Source: Pelagibacterales bacterium SAG-MED34 (GTDB lineage: Bacteria; Pseudomonadota; Alphaproteobacteria; Pelagibacterales; Pelagibacteraceae). From it: a stretch of DNA of 59,081 nt. Where the stretch lies: assembly GCA_014653665.1 (NCBI GenBank), contig JACWEE010000003.1:1-59081 (forward strand), given 5' to 3'. This document shows positions 49,489 through 58,902 of the stretch, piece by piece. The translations under genes were made by a program, and so were the position numbers. The notes below the pieces were generated by a model. That model was not told where the DNA came from and ran no database searches. It saw only the letters and a program-made list of their open reading frames with translations. Within the stretch, counting starts at the first letter, position 1. Each line of letters opens with the position of its first letter.

Positions 49489-49749
49489 ATGAATGTTAAT
49501 CAACTAATTGAAACTGTAGAAAAAAAAATTTTGTCGCAGGATTGTATTTCAAAAGTTTATATAGAGGACAAGTCATTTTTGCACAAAAATCACAAATCTA
49601 ATGAAAATGGAAAATTTCACATTGTTCTTTCGATTGAGTCTGATGAGTTAAAGAATAAAAGTAAGCTATTCTCAACAAGGTTTATTTATAAAATTTTAGA
49701 TAATGAATTAAAAAATTATATCCATTCATTGCAGATCAAACTACTTTAA
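49489..49749 (+). CDS. bolA: BolA-family protein
   Basis: This 86-residue BolA-fold protein contains the family core, an H-x-x-H segment (LHKNHKSNENGKFHIVLSI) followed by the helix with STRFIYKIL. BolA proteins bind monothiol glutaredoxins with a shared 2Fe-2S cluster and act in iron-sulfur trafficking or stress regulation. A TATAAT sits at 49473-49478, so the transcript would begin within a few bases of the ATG and be nearly leaderless. It overlaps the 3' end of aroB by 9 bases. Confidence 0.85.
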   Translation: MNVNQLIETVEKKILSQDCISKVYIEDKSFLHKNHKSNENGKFHIVLSIESDELKNKSKLFSTRFIYKILDNELKNYIHSLQIKLL

Positions 49750-50844
49750 AGTTTTATAAATATATTTTTTTAAATCTGAAGGACTGATCTGAAAGTCAAC
49801 TACTATTTTTCCAAAATCTTTTATTAAAATGAGGTTAATATTATTTGAATTATTTTTTTTATCGCTCCTCATATAATTCATAATTTTAGATACATGTTTT
49901 TTTTTAAACAATCTTTCAATTTTTGGTTTCATCTCAATTTTATTAATATGATTTATAATAATATTAAATTTTTGTTTTGATAAAATTCTTCTTTTAAAAC
50001 TAAATTCTACCGCATTTTTAATACCCAAAATTACAGCTTCTCCATGATTTAATTTTTTAGAAAAGCCTAAAGTAGACTCATAAGAATGAGCAAAGGTATG
50101 ACCTAAATTTAATACCTTTCTGTAATTCTTCTCTTTCTCATCTTTTTCTACAACTCTTTTTTTTAAATTACAGCTTTTAATTATGGATCTTTCAATGAAA
50201 GGTGATTTTAATTTTAAAATTTTTTTATAATTTTTATCTAAATAGAGAAAATTATTAAAATTATCTATAATACTACTTTTTAATATTTCAGCATATCCAC
50301 AAATAATTTCTCTTTCTGGTAAAGATGCTAAAATATTCATGTCAGAAACAACTAAATCAGGATGATAAAAACTTCCAATCAAATTTTTTCCAAATTTATT
50401 ATTTACACCTGTTTTGCCTCCTATGGATGAGTCTACTTGAGACAGTAAAGTTGTTGGAATATTTACGTATTTCATGCCTCTTTTAAATGTACTAGATGCG
50501 AAACCAACTATATCTCCAATAATTCCTCCACCAAAAGAAATAACACAGTCTTCTCTATTAAACCTATTTTCAAATAAAACTGTATGAATTTTTTCAATTG
50601 TTCGGTAATTTTTATTTTTTTCTGATGCTGTTAATTCTATTTTAAAAATTTTATTTATTTTTAACTTTTTGTATAAAATTCTTTTAAACTTTTGAGGAAC
50701 ATTTTTGTCTGTAACTATTAAACATTTATCAAATTTTAAATGATTAGCTTTTAAAATTTTGTCAATTTTACTTATTAAATCTCTTCCAATTAGAATTGGG
50801 TAGTTCTTAGAGCTTGTTTTAATTGAAATTTTATTTGTATTCAT
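49741..50844 (-). CDS. aroB: 3-dehydroquinate synthase
   Basis: The enzyme converts DAHP to 3-dehydroquinate, the second shikimate-pathway step, using NAD and a metal. The protein has 367 residues. The NAD-binding loop is SFGGGIIGDIVGFAS, then KRGMKYVNIPTTLLSQVDSSIGGKTGVN (in part), with zinc ligands in the ILKSSI helix (E), LNLGHTFAHSYE (H) and LNHGEAV (H). It overlaps aroK by 14 bases, forming the aroK-aroB pair. Confidence 0.96.
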   Translation of the reverse strand: MNTNKISIKTSSKNYPILIGRDLISKIDKILKANHLKFDKCLIVTDKNVPQKFKRILYKKLKINKIFKIELTASEKNKNYRTIEKIHTVLFENRFNREDCVISFGGGIIGDIVGFASSTFKRGMKYVNIPTTLLSQVDSSIGGKTGVNNKFGKNLIGSFYHPDLVVSDMNILASLPEREIICGYAEILKSSIIDNFNNFLYLDKNYKKILKLKSPFIERSIIKSCNLKKRVVEKDEKEKNYRKVLNLGHTFAHSYESTLGFSKKLNHGEAVILGIKNAVEFSFKRRILSKQKFNIIINHINKIEMKPKIERLFKKKHVSKIMNYMRSDKKNNSNNINLILIKDFGKIVVDFQISPSDLKKYIYKTLK

Positions 50845-51343
50845 AAATATCTATTATCTTATTTATAATTTTAACTTTGTCTAATTTATCACAATTTATC
50901 CTGTAACTTGACATGCTATAAAATTTTGATCTTTCTTTTATTAAATTGTTAATTTGACCCTTAGTAAGATTTATTGCTAATGGTCTTTTCTTGCTCTTAT
51001 ATATCCTTTTTATTATTGTTTCATTTTTCCAGTCTAACCAAAAAGATAAACAATTTTTCTTACACATTTTTCTGATTGAGGCATTTATAAAACCTCCACC
51101 ACCTAAAGATATTACAGAATTTTCTGAACTAAGAAATTTTAAAGATATTTCTTCTTCAATTTTACGAAAATACTTCTCCCCATATTTAGTAAAAATTTCT
51201 GATATTTTAGAATCCTCATTTTCCTCAATTTTTTGATCAATATCAATAAATGTTAAGTTTAATTTTTTTGACAAAATTTTGCCTATTGATGATTTCCCAG
51301 ATCCCATCATTCCAATTAATACAATATTTTTATTTGATTTCAT
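50831..51343 (-). CDS. aroK: Shikimate kinase
   Basis: This 170-residue P-loop kinase phosphorylates shikimate with ATP. The P-loop is GMMGSGKSSIGK (11-22), DIDQ is the shikimate-binding DxD-like segment, GGGGF is the glycine motif, and KRPLAIN is the lid/arginine region. Start is ATG 51343. It is upstream of aroB and divergent from a small membrane-protein gene 55 bases away. Confidence 0.95.
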   Translation of the reverse strand: MKSNKNIVLIGMMGSGKSSIGKILSKKLNLTFIDIDQKIEENEDSKISEIFTKYGEKYFRKIEEEISLKFLSSENSVISLGGGGFINASIRKMCKKNCLSFWLDWKNETIIKRIYKSKKRPLAINLTKGQINNLIKERSKFYSMSSYRINCDKLDKVKIINKIIDIYEYK

Positions 51344-51398
51344 GAGTTTCTATATTGAAAAAACACAAATATGTCTTATTTTGAAATTATTAAATTAT

Positions 51399-51581
51399 AT
51401 GCAATTTACAAAAAATACAAGCAAAGACAAAAGTTTTAGCTTAGGCACAATTTTAAAAATTATAATAGCAATTTTCATAATTGTATTTGGTATTATAGTG
51501 ATTAACCAGATTAATTTGCCTGCTCCAGACAAACAAATTGAAAAAATTTTACCAAATGAAAATTTCAAAACAATTAAGTAA
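51399..51581 (+). CDS. Small single-span membrane protein of unknown function
   Basis: This 60-residue ORF starts at ATG 51399. A basic N-terminus (MQFTKNTSKDKSFS) is followed by one hydrophobic helix (about 17-38, IIIAIFIIVFGIIVI) and a short acidic/Lys tail. In-frame TTG or ATG codons further upstream would run into aroK, so this start is preferred. It overlaps the next gene by 26 bases, which suggests coupling with the secreted 578-residue protein. No family recognised. Confidence 0.55.
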   Translation: MQFTKNTSKDKSFSLGTILKIIIAIFIIVFGIIVINQINLPAPDKQIEKILPNENFKTIK

Positions 51582-53292
51582 AATTTTAATTTCTACTTCT
51601 TTTTTTTTGTTTATTCTATCTGTCCAGGCTCAGGAAGTTAAAGAGATTTGGTCAGAAATAGAAAAAAAAGAAATTAAAAATACTGAGTCAAAAAATAATG
51701 TAGACATATCCATTAATACAGATCAGCTTGAAGGCGTTAAAGTAAAACTTTCTGATGAGAATATTGTAGTAGATCAAAATTTAGACAATTCTAATATTTT
51801 ATTGGCTGGACTATTTGACCCTGATGATAATGATCTAAACCTTAATATGTGGTCAAAAACAGATGGAATAAAAATTAAAAAGTTACTAGAAAAAATACAG
51901 TCTAAAAAATTATCAAGTTTCTCCGAAAGATTAATGGATGTAGCATTGTTAACAAACTCTTATGTTCCAAATCAAAATTTTTCATTAAACGAATTCGAAA
52001 ATTTCACGCTTGACCATCTAATTAAAAAAAAAGATTTTGATTTAGTTGAAGAATTTATTCAAAAAAATTCATCAATAAAAGATAAAGAAAGACTCATAAA
52101 ACACGTAGCTGATTATTACTTGTCATTAAACAAAATAGAAAATTCATGCTCTGCTATTGATAGTTTAAGTTTGATAACTGATGAATACTTAACATATTTC
52201 AAAATTTATTGTTTAATAACTCAGAATAAAAAAGATGAGGCTCAGTTGTTGTTTGATCTTAACTCTGAGCTAGATACTTTGAATGAGTTTTTTGTTAAGA
52301 AGTTTGAAGTATTAATGGGTTATGAAGACAATAATTTTATATTATCTGATCAAAATATTCTTTATTTTCATTTATCTCATAAAACAGACAAGAAATTTTT
52401 ATACTATCCATCCGTAGAGTCTGAGGAATTTATTTGGAAATATTTGTCTAACTCTAATTTACTTAAAAATCTAAATGATTTTAACCTTAGTGATATTGAT
52501 CAAGTAAAGTTTTTAGAGAAAGCAACCAGCGAAGGTATTTTTGATGAAAAAGATCTATTGAATTTGTATAAAAAATTCCAATTTGAGATTGATGACCTTA
52601 TTAACTATGAGGATTCATTAAAAAGCTTACCAGATTATGAAGGAAGAGCTCTGATGTATCAGAGGTTTTTGCTAACAGATAATCTAGAAAATAAACTTTC
52701 ATTATTATCAAAATTGAATAATTCCTTTGAAAACTCAAATTATAAAAAATCATTTGACGATGAACTATCTAAGTTATTAAAAAAAATGGACAAAAAAGAA
52801 ATTCCTCCAAAGTTTACTGACTTCTATCAAACTAATCTAATTACTGAGGAAAATAGAAAAAATAAAATTAGGTTTAATAACGAAGTTTTTCATCAATCAA
52901 AAGTATTAAATTATTTTTTGAACAAGCAAAGTCTACCTAAAACACAAAAATTAACTGATAATTTGTTATCAAAGATAAAAAAAGATAAAAATTATTCATT
53001 CAACTTTAAAGATGTTATATTACTAAAATCATTGAGATCAGATGGAATTCAAATAGATCAAATTGATGAACTTTCTCAATATAAATCTGAATTAAATCCT
53101 GAGTATGACAAAATGATAGAGAATAAGGAATCGGGCATGATATTATTAAAATTAGTTGAGATTATTGGTGAAAAAGAATTGAATGAATTAAATAGCGAGT
53201 CGCTCAATTTTGTAATTGAAATTATGAATAGAACAAAATTAATTAGTTTGAGAAATGAACTATTGTTGGAAATTCTTCCATTAAAAGTTTAA
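51556..53292 (+). CDS. Exported helical-repeat protein of unknown function
   Basis: This 578-residue protein begins MKISKQLSKILISTSFFLFI, a Sec signal peptide probably cut near VQA-QEV (about residue 24). The mature protein is rich in Leu, Asn, Asp, Glu and Lys with regular amphipathic helices (for example DHLIKKKDFDLVEEFIQKNS), like TPR or other alpha-solenoid repeats, but I cannot assign a family. It lies between aroK and def and shares 26 bases with the small membrane gene. I chose the ATG at 51556 over a TTG at 51538. A periplasmic scaffold or assembly role is a guess from shape and location. Confidence 0.7.
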   Translation: MKISKQLSKILISTSFFLFILSVQAQEVKEIWSEIEKKEIKNTESKNNVDISINTDQLEGVKVKLSDENIVVDQNLDNSNILLAGLFDPDDNDLNLNMWSKTDGIKIKKLLEKIQSKKLSSFSERLMDVALLTNSYVPNQNFSLNEFENFTLDHLIKKKDFDLVEEFIQKNSSIKDKERLIKHVADYYLSLNKIENSCSAIDSLSLITDEYLTYFKIYCLITQNKKDEAQLLFDLNSELDTLNEFFVKKFEVLMGYEDNNFILSDQNILYFHLSHKTDKKFLYYPSVESEEFIWKYLSNSNLLKNLNDFNLSDIDQVKFLEKATSEGIFDEKDLLNLYKKFQFEIDDLINYEDSLKSLPDYEGRALMYQRFLLTDNLENKLSLLSKLNNSFENSNYKKSFDDELSKLLKKMDKKEIPPKFTDFYQTNLITEENRKNKIRFNNEVFHQSKVLNYFLNKQSLPKTQKLTDNLLSKIKKDKNYSFNFKDVILLKSLRSDGIQIDQIDELSQYKSELNPEYDKMIENKESGMILLKLVEIIGEKELNELNSESLNFVIEIMNRTKLISLRNELLLEILPLKV

Positions 53293-53308
53293 AATACTTC
53301 GATCAATC

Positions 53309-53830
53309 ATGACAATAAAAACTATTATAACTGAACCTAATGAGATTTTAAGACAAGTCTCAAAACCAGTGTTATCTGTGGGTAAAGAAGAAAGAAAGTT
53401 AATGGATGATATGTTGGAAACAATGTATGCAGCTAATGGCATTGGATTAGCAGCAATTCAAATTGGTATACCTAAAAGGATTATAGTGATGGATATTTCA
53501 AAAGATGGGGAGAAAAATCCAATGTATTTTGTAAATCCAATAATTAAAAACAAAGATAAAGATAAAACAACATACGAGGAGGGATGTTTATCCGTCCCAG
53601 ATTATTTCGCAGAAGTTGATAGACCTAAATATTGTGAGGTTGAATATTTAGATTATAATGGAGAAAATAAAATTTTAGAAGCCGATGGGCTCCTTGCAAC
53701 TTGTATCCAACACGAAATGGATCATCTTGAAGGAATTTTATTTATAGACTACTTATCAAAATTGAAAAAAACAATGATTGTTAAAAAATTATCAAAAAGA
53801 AAAAATCCTCCTGATAGAATTATTGTTTAA
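53309..53830 (+). CDS. def: Peptide deformylase
   Basis: This 173-residue metalloenzyme removes the N-formyl group from nascent proteins. All three motifs are present: GIGLAAIQIG (usual GxGLAAxQ), EEGCLSVP (metal Cys) and QHEMDHLEG (HExxH). It overlaps fmt by one base (TAATG), the classic def-fmt pair. Confidence 0.97.
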   Translation: MTIKTIITEPNEILRQVSKPVLSVGKEERKLMDDMLETMYAANGIGLAAIQIGIPKRIIVMDISKDGEKNPMYFVNPIIKNKDKDKTTYEEGCLSVPDYFAEVDRPKYCEVEYLDYNGENKILEADGLLATCIQHEMDHLEGILFIDYLSKLKKTMIVKKLSKRKNPPDRIIV

Positions 53831-54750
53831 TGAGCAAAAAAATTGCTTTCATGGGTACCCCCACCATTTCTGGGCAAATACTTAAATCATTGTATCAAAA
53901 TGGTTTTGATATTGAGGTTGTTTATACTCAACCACCTGTAGCATCAAATAGAGGGCACAGATTAAATAAGTCACCAGTTCATATAATGGCTGAAATATTA
54001 AATATTCCTGTTAGAACTCCAATTATATTAGATAATACTGAAGAAAAAAACTTTCTTCTTAAAAAAAATATAAGTTTAGGTATCGTTGTTGCTTACGGGC
54101 AGATTCTTAAGAAAGATATTTTAGAAATTCCAAAATATGGATGGATAAATATTCATTATTCACTTTTAACAAAATTACGAGGTGCAGCTCCCATTCAAAG
54201 AGCAATTATGGAAAATGAAACATCAACAGGTATTTCTATAATGAAAATTAATGAGGGTTTAGATTCTGGTCCTATCTGTAATCAATATTCAATAAATATT
54301 TTAGAAAATGAAAATACTGAGGATTTATCTCAAAGATTAAGTAATTTAGCATCTGAAAAAATACTACAAAATATTGATGATATATTTGATGACAAAGCAT
54401 ATTTCAAAGAACAAGATCATAGTAAATCTACATATGCAAAAAAAATTAAAAAAGAAGAAGGAAAAATAAATTGGGAGGACAGTAATTTAAAAATAATAGG
54501 AAAAATTAATGGTCTATATCCTAATCCAGGAGGTTGGTTTGAATTTAAAGGGGAAAGATACAAGATACTAAAAGCAGAAAAATCAATTTTAAGTGGAAAA
54601 TCAGGATATGTCTTATCAGATAATTTTGAAATTGGTTGTGGTGAAAATTCAATAAAAATCATTGAGATACAAAGACAAGGTAAAACAGTTCAAAAAACTA
54701 AGGAATTTCTGCGTGGTAGCCAAATTACTAAAGGTACTGATTTGAATTAA
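53830..54750 (+). CDS. fmt: Methionyl-tRNA formyltransferase
   Basis: This 306-residue enzyme formylates initiator Met-tRNA with 10-formyl-tetrahydrofolate. The formyltransferase domain starts KKIAFMGTPTISGQIL. The folate site shows N-I-H-Y-S-L-L near WINIHYSLLTKLRGAAPIQRA, which carries the conserved N/H and GAAPI. The C-terminal OB-like domain binds tRNA. It is 2 bases before truA. Confidence 0.96.
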   Translation: MSKKIAFMGTPTISGQILKSLYQNGFDIEVVYTQPPVASNRGHRLNKSPVHIMAEILNIPVRTPIILDNTEEKNFLLKKNISLGIVVAYGQILKKDILEIPKYGWINIHYSLLTKLRGAAPIQRAIMENETSTGISIMKINEGLDSGPICNQYSINILENENTEDLSQRLSNLASEKILQNIDDIFDDKAYFKEQDHSKSTYAKKIKKEEGKINWEDSNLKIIGKINGLYPNPGGWFEFKGERYKILKAEKSILSGKSGYVLSDNFEIGCGENSIKIIEIQRQGKTVQKTKEFLRGSQITKGTDLN

Positions 54751-54752
54751 AC

Positions 54753-55493
54753 ATGTTTAGATATCAAATTCTAATCGAATATGTTGGAACTTCTTTCATA
54801 GGTTGGCAGGTACAAACAAAAGGCAAAACTATACAAGGGTTAATTCAAAAAAAAATTTCATATCTTTTAAATGAAAAAATTACACTTATTGGTTCGGGAA
54901 GAACAGATACCGGAGTTCATGCAATTGAACAATCTGCACATTTTGATGTCACTGAAAAAATACAAAATTTAAATAAATTTTTAAAATCGATTAATTATTT
55001 TTTAAATAAATACGAAATAGCCATTTTAAAAATAAAAAGAAAAAATATGAAATTTCATGCACGTTTTTCTGCAAAAGAGAGAGTTTATAAATATGTTATT
55101 TTCAATCAATTAAGTAAACCGATCCTTCAAAATAAGCGAGGATGGTTTGTTATTAAAAACCTAGAATTAGAGATAATGAAAAAAGCAGCAAAAAAGTTAA
55201 TTGGAACTCATGATTTTTCAACTTTTAGAGCATCTGGATGTAATGCAAAGAGCCCAATAAGATCAATTAAATTAGTTAAAATTAAAAAGACAAAAAACAA
55301 AATTGAATTAGAGTTTAGATCTCAATCATTTTTAAAACAACAAGTTAGATCAATGGTTGGTTGTTTAAAATATATTGGTGAAAAAAAATGGACATTAAAA
55401 AAATTTACAAGCGTAATTAAATCGAAAAATAGAAATTTATGCGCACCGCCAGCACCAGCAGAAGGATTATTTTTGAAAAAAGTTTTATACTAA
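54753..55493 (+). CDS. truA: tRNA pseudouridine(38-40) synthase TruA
   Basis: This 246-residue enzyme isomerises uridines in the tRNA anticodon arm. The catalytic aspartate lies in GRTDTGVHA. FSAKERVYKYVI and the SFLKQQVRSMVGCLKYIG region (normally FLRNMVR) complete the signature. It is the last gene of the secreted protein-def-fmt-truA run and overlaps the SET gene by four bases, tail to tail. Confidence 0.95.
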   Translation: MFRYQILIEYVGTSFIGWQVQTKGKTIQGLIQKKISYLLNEKITLIGSGRTDTGVHAIEQSAHFDVTEKIQNLNKFLKSINYFLNKYEIAILKIKRKNMKFHARFSAKERVYKYVIFNQLSKPILQNKRGWFVIKNLELEIMKKAAKKLIGTHDFSTFRASGCNAKSPIRSIKLVKIKKTKNKIELEFRSQSFLKQQVRSMVGCLKYIGEKKWTLKKFTSVIKSKNRNLCAPPAPAEGLFLKKVLY

Positions 55494-55963
55494 TTTTTCC
55501 TATTACCCATTGAGAATTTTTTATTAATTCTCCACCTTGATTCTGCTCTTACAATATAGCCACAACAATTTTTTGACTTACATTTACAAGGAAATTGTTT
55601 GTAATCTTTGTCATAACCAAATCCATAGTCACAAGTTAATTCCTCACCTTTTTTAATATCTTTTATAGCCTTAACCCAAATTTTAAGCCCCTTGCCATCG
55701 TAGTCACAATTATTTTCACATGAGTGATTTATTAGACCAGCTGTATTCCATGGGAAATCCCCATCGAGATCATATCTTTTATTTACAGTAAATAAATATA
55801 TTGGCTTACTGTTATCGTATTTGTCAGAATTCTCAGTTTGTTTTTTGGTAATCAATTTACCAATGTAATCGATTATTTTTTCACCTTCTCTTATATCTCT
55901 TGTGGCGTAAAGTCCTTTACCTTTTTTATCAATATCAGATTTTTTAATCTTATATAGTTTCAT
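55490..55963 (-). CDS. SET-domain protein lysine methyltransferase-like
   Basis: This 157-residue protein is a compact SET domain: SET-N KGKGLYATRDIREGEKI, the AdoMet-binding knot LINHSCENNCDYD, GEELTCDYGFGYD, then a post-SET zinc motif C-x-C-x4-C (CKCKSKNC). SET enzymes methylate lysines on proteins. In bacteria their targets are mostly unknown; ribosomal, histone-like and secreted effector substrates are reported in different groups. It follows the HDAC-family gene by 31 bases on the same strand, at the end of the dapD-dapE operon. Confidence 0.9.
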   Translation of the reverse strand: MKLYKIKKSDIDKKGKGLYATRDIREGEKIIDYIGKLITKKQTENSDKYDNSKPIYLFTVNKRYDLDGDFPWNTAGLINHSCENNCDYDGKGLKIWVKAIKDIKKGEELTCDYGFGYDKDYKQFPCKCKSKNCCGYIVRAESRWRINKKFSMGNRKN

Positions 55964-55994
55964 ATGTTTGTGTTTAGTGCTTAAAAAAATATTA

Positions 55995-56924
55995 TCAATT
56001 AAATTCTAACAACGCATCAACATGCCTTTGAGTACTATTTTGTAAGGCTTTAAGATCATAACCACCCTCAAGAATTGAAACGACCCTACCATTACAAAAA
56101 GATTTAGAATATTCCAAAGTCCTTTTGGTAATTTTATAAAAATCCTCTGTACTTAATCTCATTTGTGCTAACGGATCGTCAATATGTGCATCAAAACCCG
56201 CTGAAAATAACAAAAATTCAGGTTTGAACTGTTTTATTTTAGTTAAAACATTTTCATAAGCATTCAAATATTCTTCAGATGTTGTTCCAGCTTCTAATGG
56301 AATATTTAATACATTATTAAATTTTCCATTTTCCTCATTTGAACCTGAGCCGGGGTAATAAGGGTATTGGTGAGTAGAAATATATAATACCTTTTCATTA
56401 TCATAAAAAATATCTTGAGTTCCATTACCATGGTGAACATCAAAATCAATTATTGCAATTTTTTTGTATTTATACTTTTCAATAAGATAATTAGCACCAA
56501 CGGCTACATTATTGTAAATACAAAATCCCATAGCTTTTTCTTTTTCTGCATGATGACCGGGAGGTCTTACAGCACAAAAAGCATTCTTAAATTCTTTGTT
56601 TTGTACTCCATCTATTGCTGTAATAATTGAACCTACGGCATCTTTAGTAGCATCTTTACTACCAGGGGAAACAATTGTATCACCATCTAAAAATACTAAA
56701 CCTTTTTTTGGAAAAGACCGTTTAACATGATTAATATATTCTATTGAATGGGTTTTATTTAAAAAAAATTCATCAAATTCATTTGGTTTTTTCCATATAA
56801 GATTTTTGTTATCTACTTTTTTAAAGTTATCAATTATTGCTGTAACCCTATCAATTTTTTCTGGATGACCATTTCCTGTATTATGGTTTTTATAAGTATC
56901 TGAAGTGATTAGACCAGTCTTCAC
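55995..56924 (-). CDS. Histone deacetylase-family (class II-like) amidohydrolase
   Basis: This 309-residue zinc hydrolase has the full active site: RPPGHHAEKEKAMGFC (paired histidines), IIDFDVHHGNGTQDIFY (zinc Asp and His), SAGFDAHIDDPLAQMRLS (zinc Asp) and GGYDL (catalytic Tyr). Bacterial members deacetylate acetylpolyamines, acetyl-lysines or other amides; the true substrate cannot be told. The start is GTG 56924, whose bases overlap the dapE stop (GTGA), so it is translated with dapE. Confidence 0.92.
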   Translation of the reverse strand: MKTGLITSDTYKNHNTGNGHPEKIDRVTAIIDNFKKVDNKNLIWKKPNEFDEFFLNKTHSIEYINHVKRSFPKKGLVFLDGDTIVSPGSKDATKDAVGSIITAIDGVQNKEFKNAFCAVRPPGHHAEKEKAMGFCIYNNVAVGANYLIEKYKYKKIAIIDFDVHHGNGTQDIFYDNEKVLYISTHQYPYYPGSGSNEENGKFNNVLNIPLEAGTTSEEYLNAYENVLTKIKQFKPEFLLFSAGFDAHIDDPLAQMRLSTEDFYKITKRTLEYSKSFCNGRVVSILEGGYDLKALQNSTQRHVDALLEFN

Positions 56925-58078
56925 TTAAAATAATTTTTTAAAACTTTTGAATATATTAAACTTAATTTTTTTAAATCAGTTAGTGAGACAGCCTCATCAA
57001 CTTTATGCATAGTTTTTCCTACTAAGCCAAATTCTAAACAAGGAGCTATTTTCCTAATGAACCTTGAGTCTGATGTGCCTCCAGTAGTTGAAAGTTTAGG
57101 TTTTATGTTAGTAACTTTTTTAATGACATTTTGTATCATAAATGTTGTACTATTAGGCTTTGTAAGAAAAGCTTCACCTGAAACACTATAATCAATTTTA
57201 TATTTAGATTTAGTTTTATTACATATTTTTTTCAAAATTTTATTAATTTTTTTTTTAATGGAATTTGAAGTATGCATATTATTAAATCTTATATTAAATG
57301 AAGCATATGCCAGACCTGGAATTACATTGTCTGCGGTATTATTTATATTAATTTTTGTAATTTCAAGATTTGTGGGTTGAAAATCCTTCGTGCCTTTGTC
57401 AAATCGTAAATCTTTTAGTTCTTTAAGTATTCTCACTAGAGCAGTTGAAGGGTTATTTGCTCTATGAGGATATGCTACATGCCCTTGAACTCCTGTAATT
57501 GTTAATCGACCGTTCATACTTCCTCTTCGACCAATTTTAATCATTTCACCTAATTTATTAGGATTTGTTGGCTCTCCAACCAAGCAAAAATCTATTTTCT
57601 CTCGTTTCTTTTTTAAATAGTCTACAACTTTTTTGGTTCCATTGATGGCAACACCTTCCTCATCTCCAGTGATTAAAAGACTTATCGATCCATTAAATCC
57701 TTTATTTTTCTCAATAAAAACGCTTATAGCAGAAACAAATGCAGCTATTGAGCTTTTCATATCATTTGCACCTCTTCCAATTAAATGTCCATTTTTAATT
57801 GATGGTTTAAATGGATTTACTGTCCAATCTCTTAAATTTCCTGCAGGAACAACATCAAGATGTCCAGCATAACAAAAATTAGGACTCTTGCTCCCTAATC
57901 TTGCATATAGATTTTTAACTGGAGCATTTCCTTTTTCTTTGAACTCTAGAATTTTAGTTTTAAATCCAAGTTTTTTTAATTTTTTTTCCAAAAATTTCAT
58001 TATTCCAGCATCTATAGGGGTTACAGTCGGAAATCTAATTAGCTCTTTAGCTAACTTAAGTTCATTTATAATTTTCAT
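56921..58078 (-). CDS. dapE: Succinyl-diaminopimelate desuccinylase
   Basis: This zinc hydrolase releases succinate from N-succinyl-LL-diaminopimelate in lysine and peptidoglycan precursor synthesis. The protein has 385 residues. M20 peptidase motifs are AGHLDVVPAG (His ligand and Asp), GRGANDMKSSIA (bridging Asp), TGDEEG (catalytic Glu pair) and GTSDSRF. It follows dapD by 5 bases. Confidence 0.96.
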   Translation of the reverse strand: MKIINELKLAKELIRFPTVTPIDAGIMKFLEKKLKKLGFKTKILEFKEKGNAPVKNLYARLGSKSPNFCYAGHLDVVPAGNLRDWTVNPFKPSIKNGHLIGRGANDMKSSIAAFVSAISVFIEKNKGFNGSISLLITGDEEGVAINGTKKVVDYLKKKREKIDFCLVGEPTNPNKLGEMIKIGRRGSMNGRLTITGVQGHVAYPHRANNPSTALVRILKELKDLRFDKGTKDFQPTNLEITKININNTADNVIPGLAYASFNIRFNNMHTSNSIKKKINKILKKICNKTKSKYKIDYSVSGEAFLTKPNSTTFMIQNVIKKVTNIKPKLSTTGGTSDSRFIRKIAPCLEFGLVGKTMHKVDEAVSLTDLKKLSLIYSKVLKNYFK

Positions 58079-58083
58079 CGAAA

Positions 58084-58902
58084 TTATTCTCTCAAGAGAT
58101 CATTAATAGAAGTTTTAGATCTTGTCTTTTCATCTACTTGCTTAATTATTACAGCACAATATAGTGAAGGTGCAGTTGGGTTATTTTTATCAGGAAGTGA
58201 ACCTGGAACCACAACTGAATAAGGAGGAATTTTTCCATAAGTAATTTCCCCAGTTTTTCTATTAACAATTTTTGTAGATTGTCCTATGTACATGCCCATA
58301 CTCAGTACGGATCCTTCTCCTACAATTACACCCTCTACAACTTCAGACATCGCGCCTAAAAAAACATTATCCTCGATAATAGTTGGCAGAGCTTGCGCGG
58401 GTTCTAATACTCCACCTACACCTGAACCTGCTGAGATATGACAATTTTTTCCAATTTGACTACAGCTACCTGCTCTTGCAAATGTATCAATCATTGTTCC
58501 TTCGTCTATGTATGCCCCAATATTAACGTAGCATGGCATTAAAACTGCATTCTTGCCAACAAAACTTCCTTTTCTTACTGGTGAGTTAGGCACCATTCTA
58601 AAACCCGCTTTCTCATGATCTTCTTTTGTCCATCCTGCAGTCTTACCCTTTAGTAAATGAGCTTTATCATACCAACTACTATAAGGACCATTCAAATTCT
58701 CCATTGGATATAATCTAAAACTTAACATTATTGCTTTTTTCAAATGTTGATGAGTTATCCATTCACCATTTATTTTTTCAGCAACTCGTGACTTTCCACT
58801 ATCTAAATCATCAATAACTTGATTTATGGTATCTTTTAAAGACTGATCTGAAGCAGGATTTATTTGATCCCTTTTTTCCCAAGCTTCATTTCCTACATCC
58901 AT
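58084..58902 (-). CDS. dapD: Tetrahydrodipicolinate N-succinyltransferase, 5' end not native
   Basis: DapD succinylates tetrahydrodipicolinate, a left-handed beta-helix acyltransferase step just before DapC/DapE. From [13 protein letters not shown] to the C-terminus the 272-residue frame is a good DapD, including [17 protein letters not shown] and the hexapeptide repeats [14 protein letters not shown] through [10 protein letters not shown]. Its first residues (M-D-V-G) are encoded by DNA that reads as YidC on the other strand, and the usual leading helix is missing. The true start was therefore probably lost at a junction near 58888-58892. Confidence 0.88.
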   Translation of the reverse strand: MDVGNEAWEKRDQINPASDQSLKDTINQVIDDLDSGKSRVAEKINGEWITHQHLKKAIMLSFRLYPMENLNGPYSSWYDKAHLLKGKTAGWTKEDHEKAGFRMVPNSPVRKGSFVGKNAVLMPCYVNIGAYIDEGTMIDTFARAGSCSQIGKNCHISAGSGVGGVLEPAQALPTIIEDNVFLGAMSEVVEGVIVGEGSVLSMGMYIGQSTKIVNRKTGEITYGKIPPYSVVVPGSLPDKNNPTAPSLYCAVIIKQVDEKTRSKTSINDLLRE

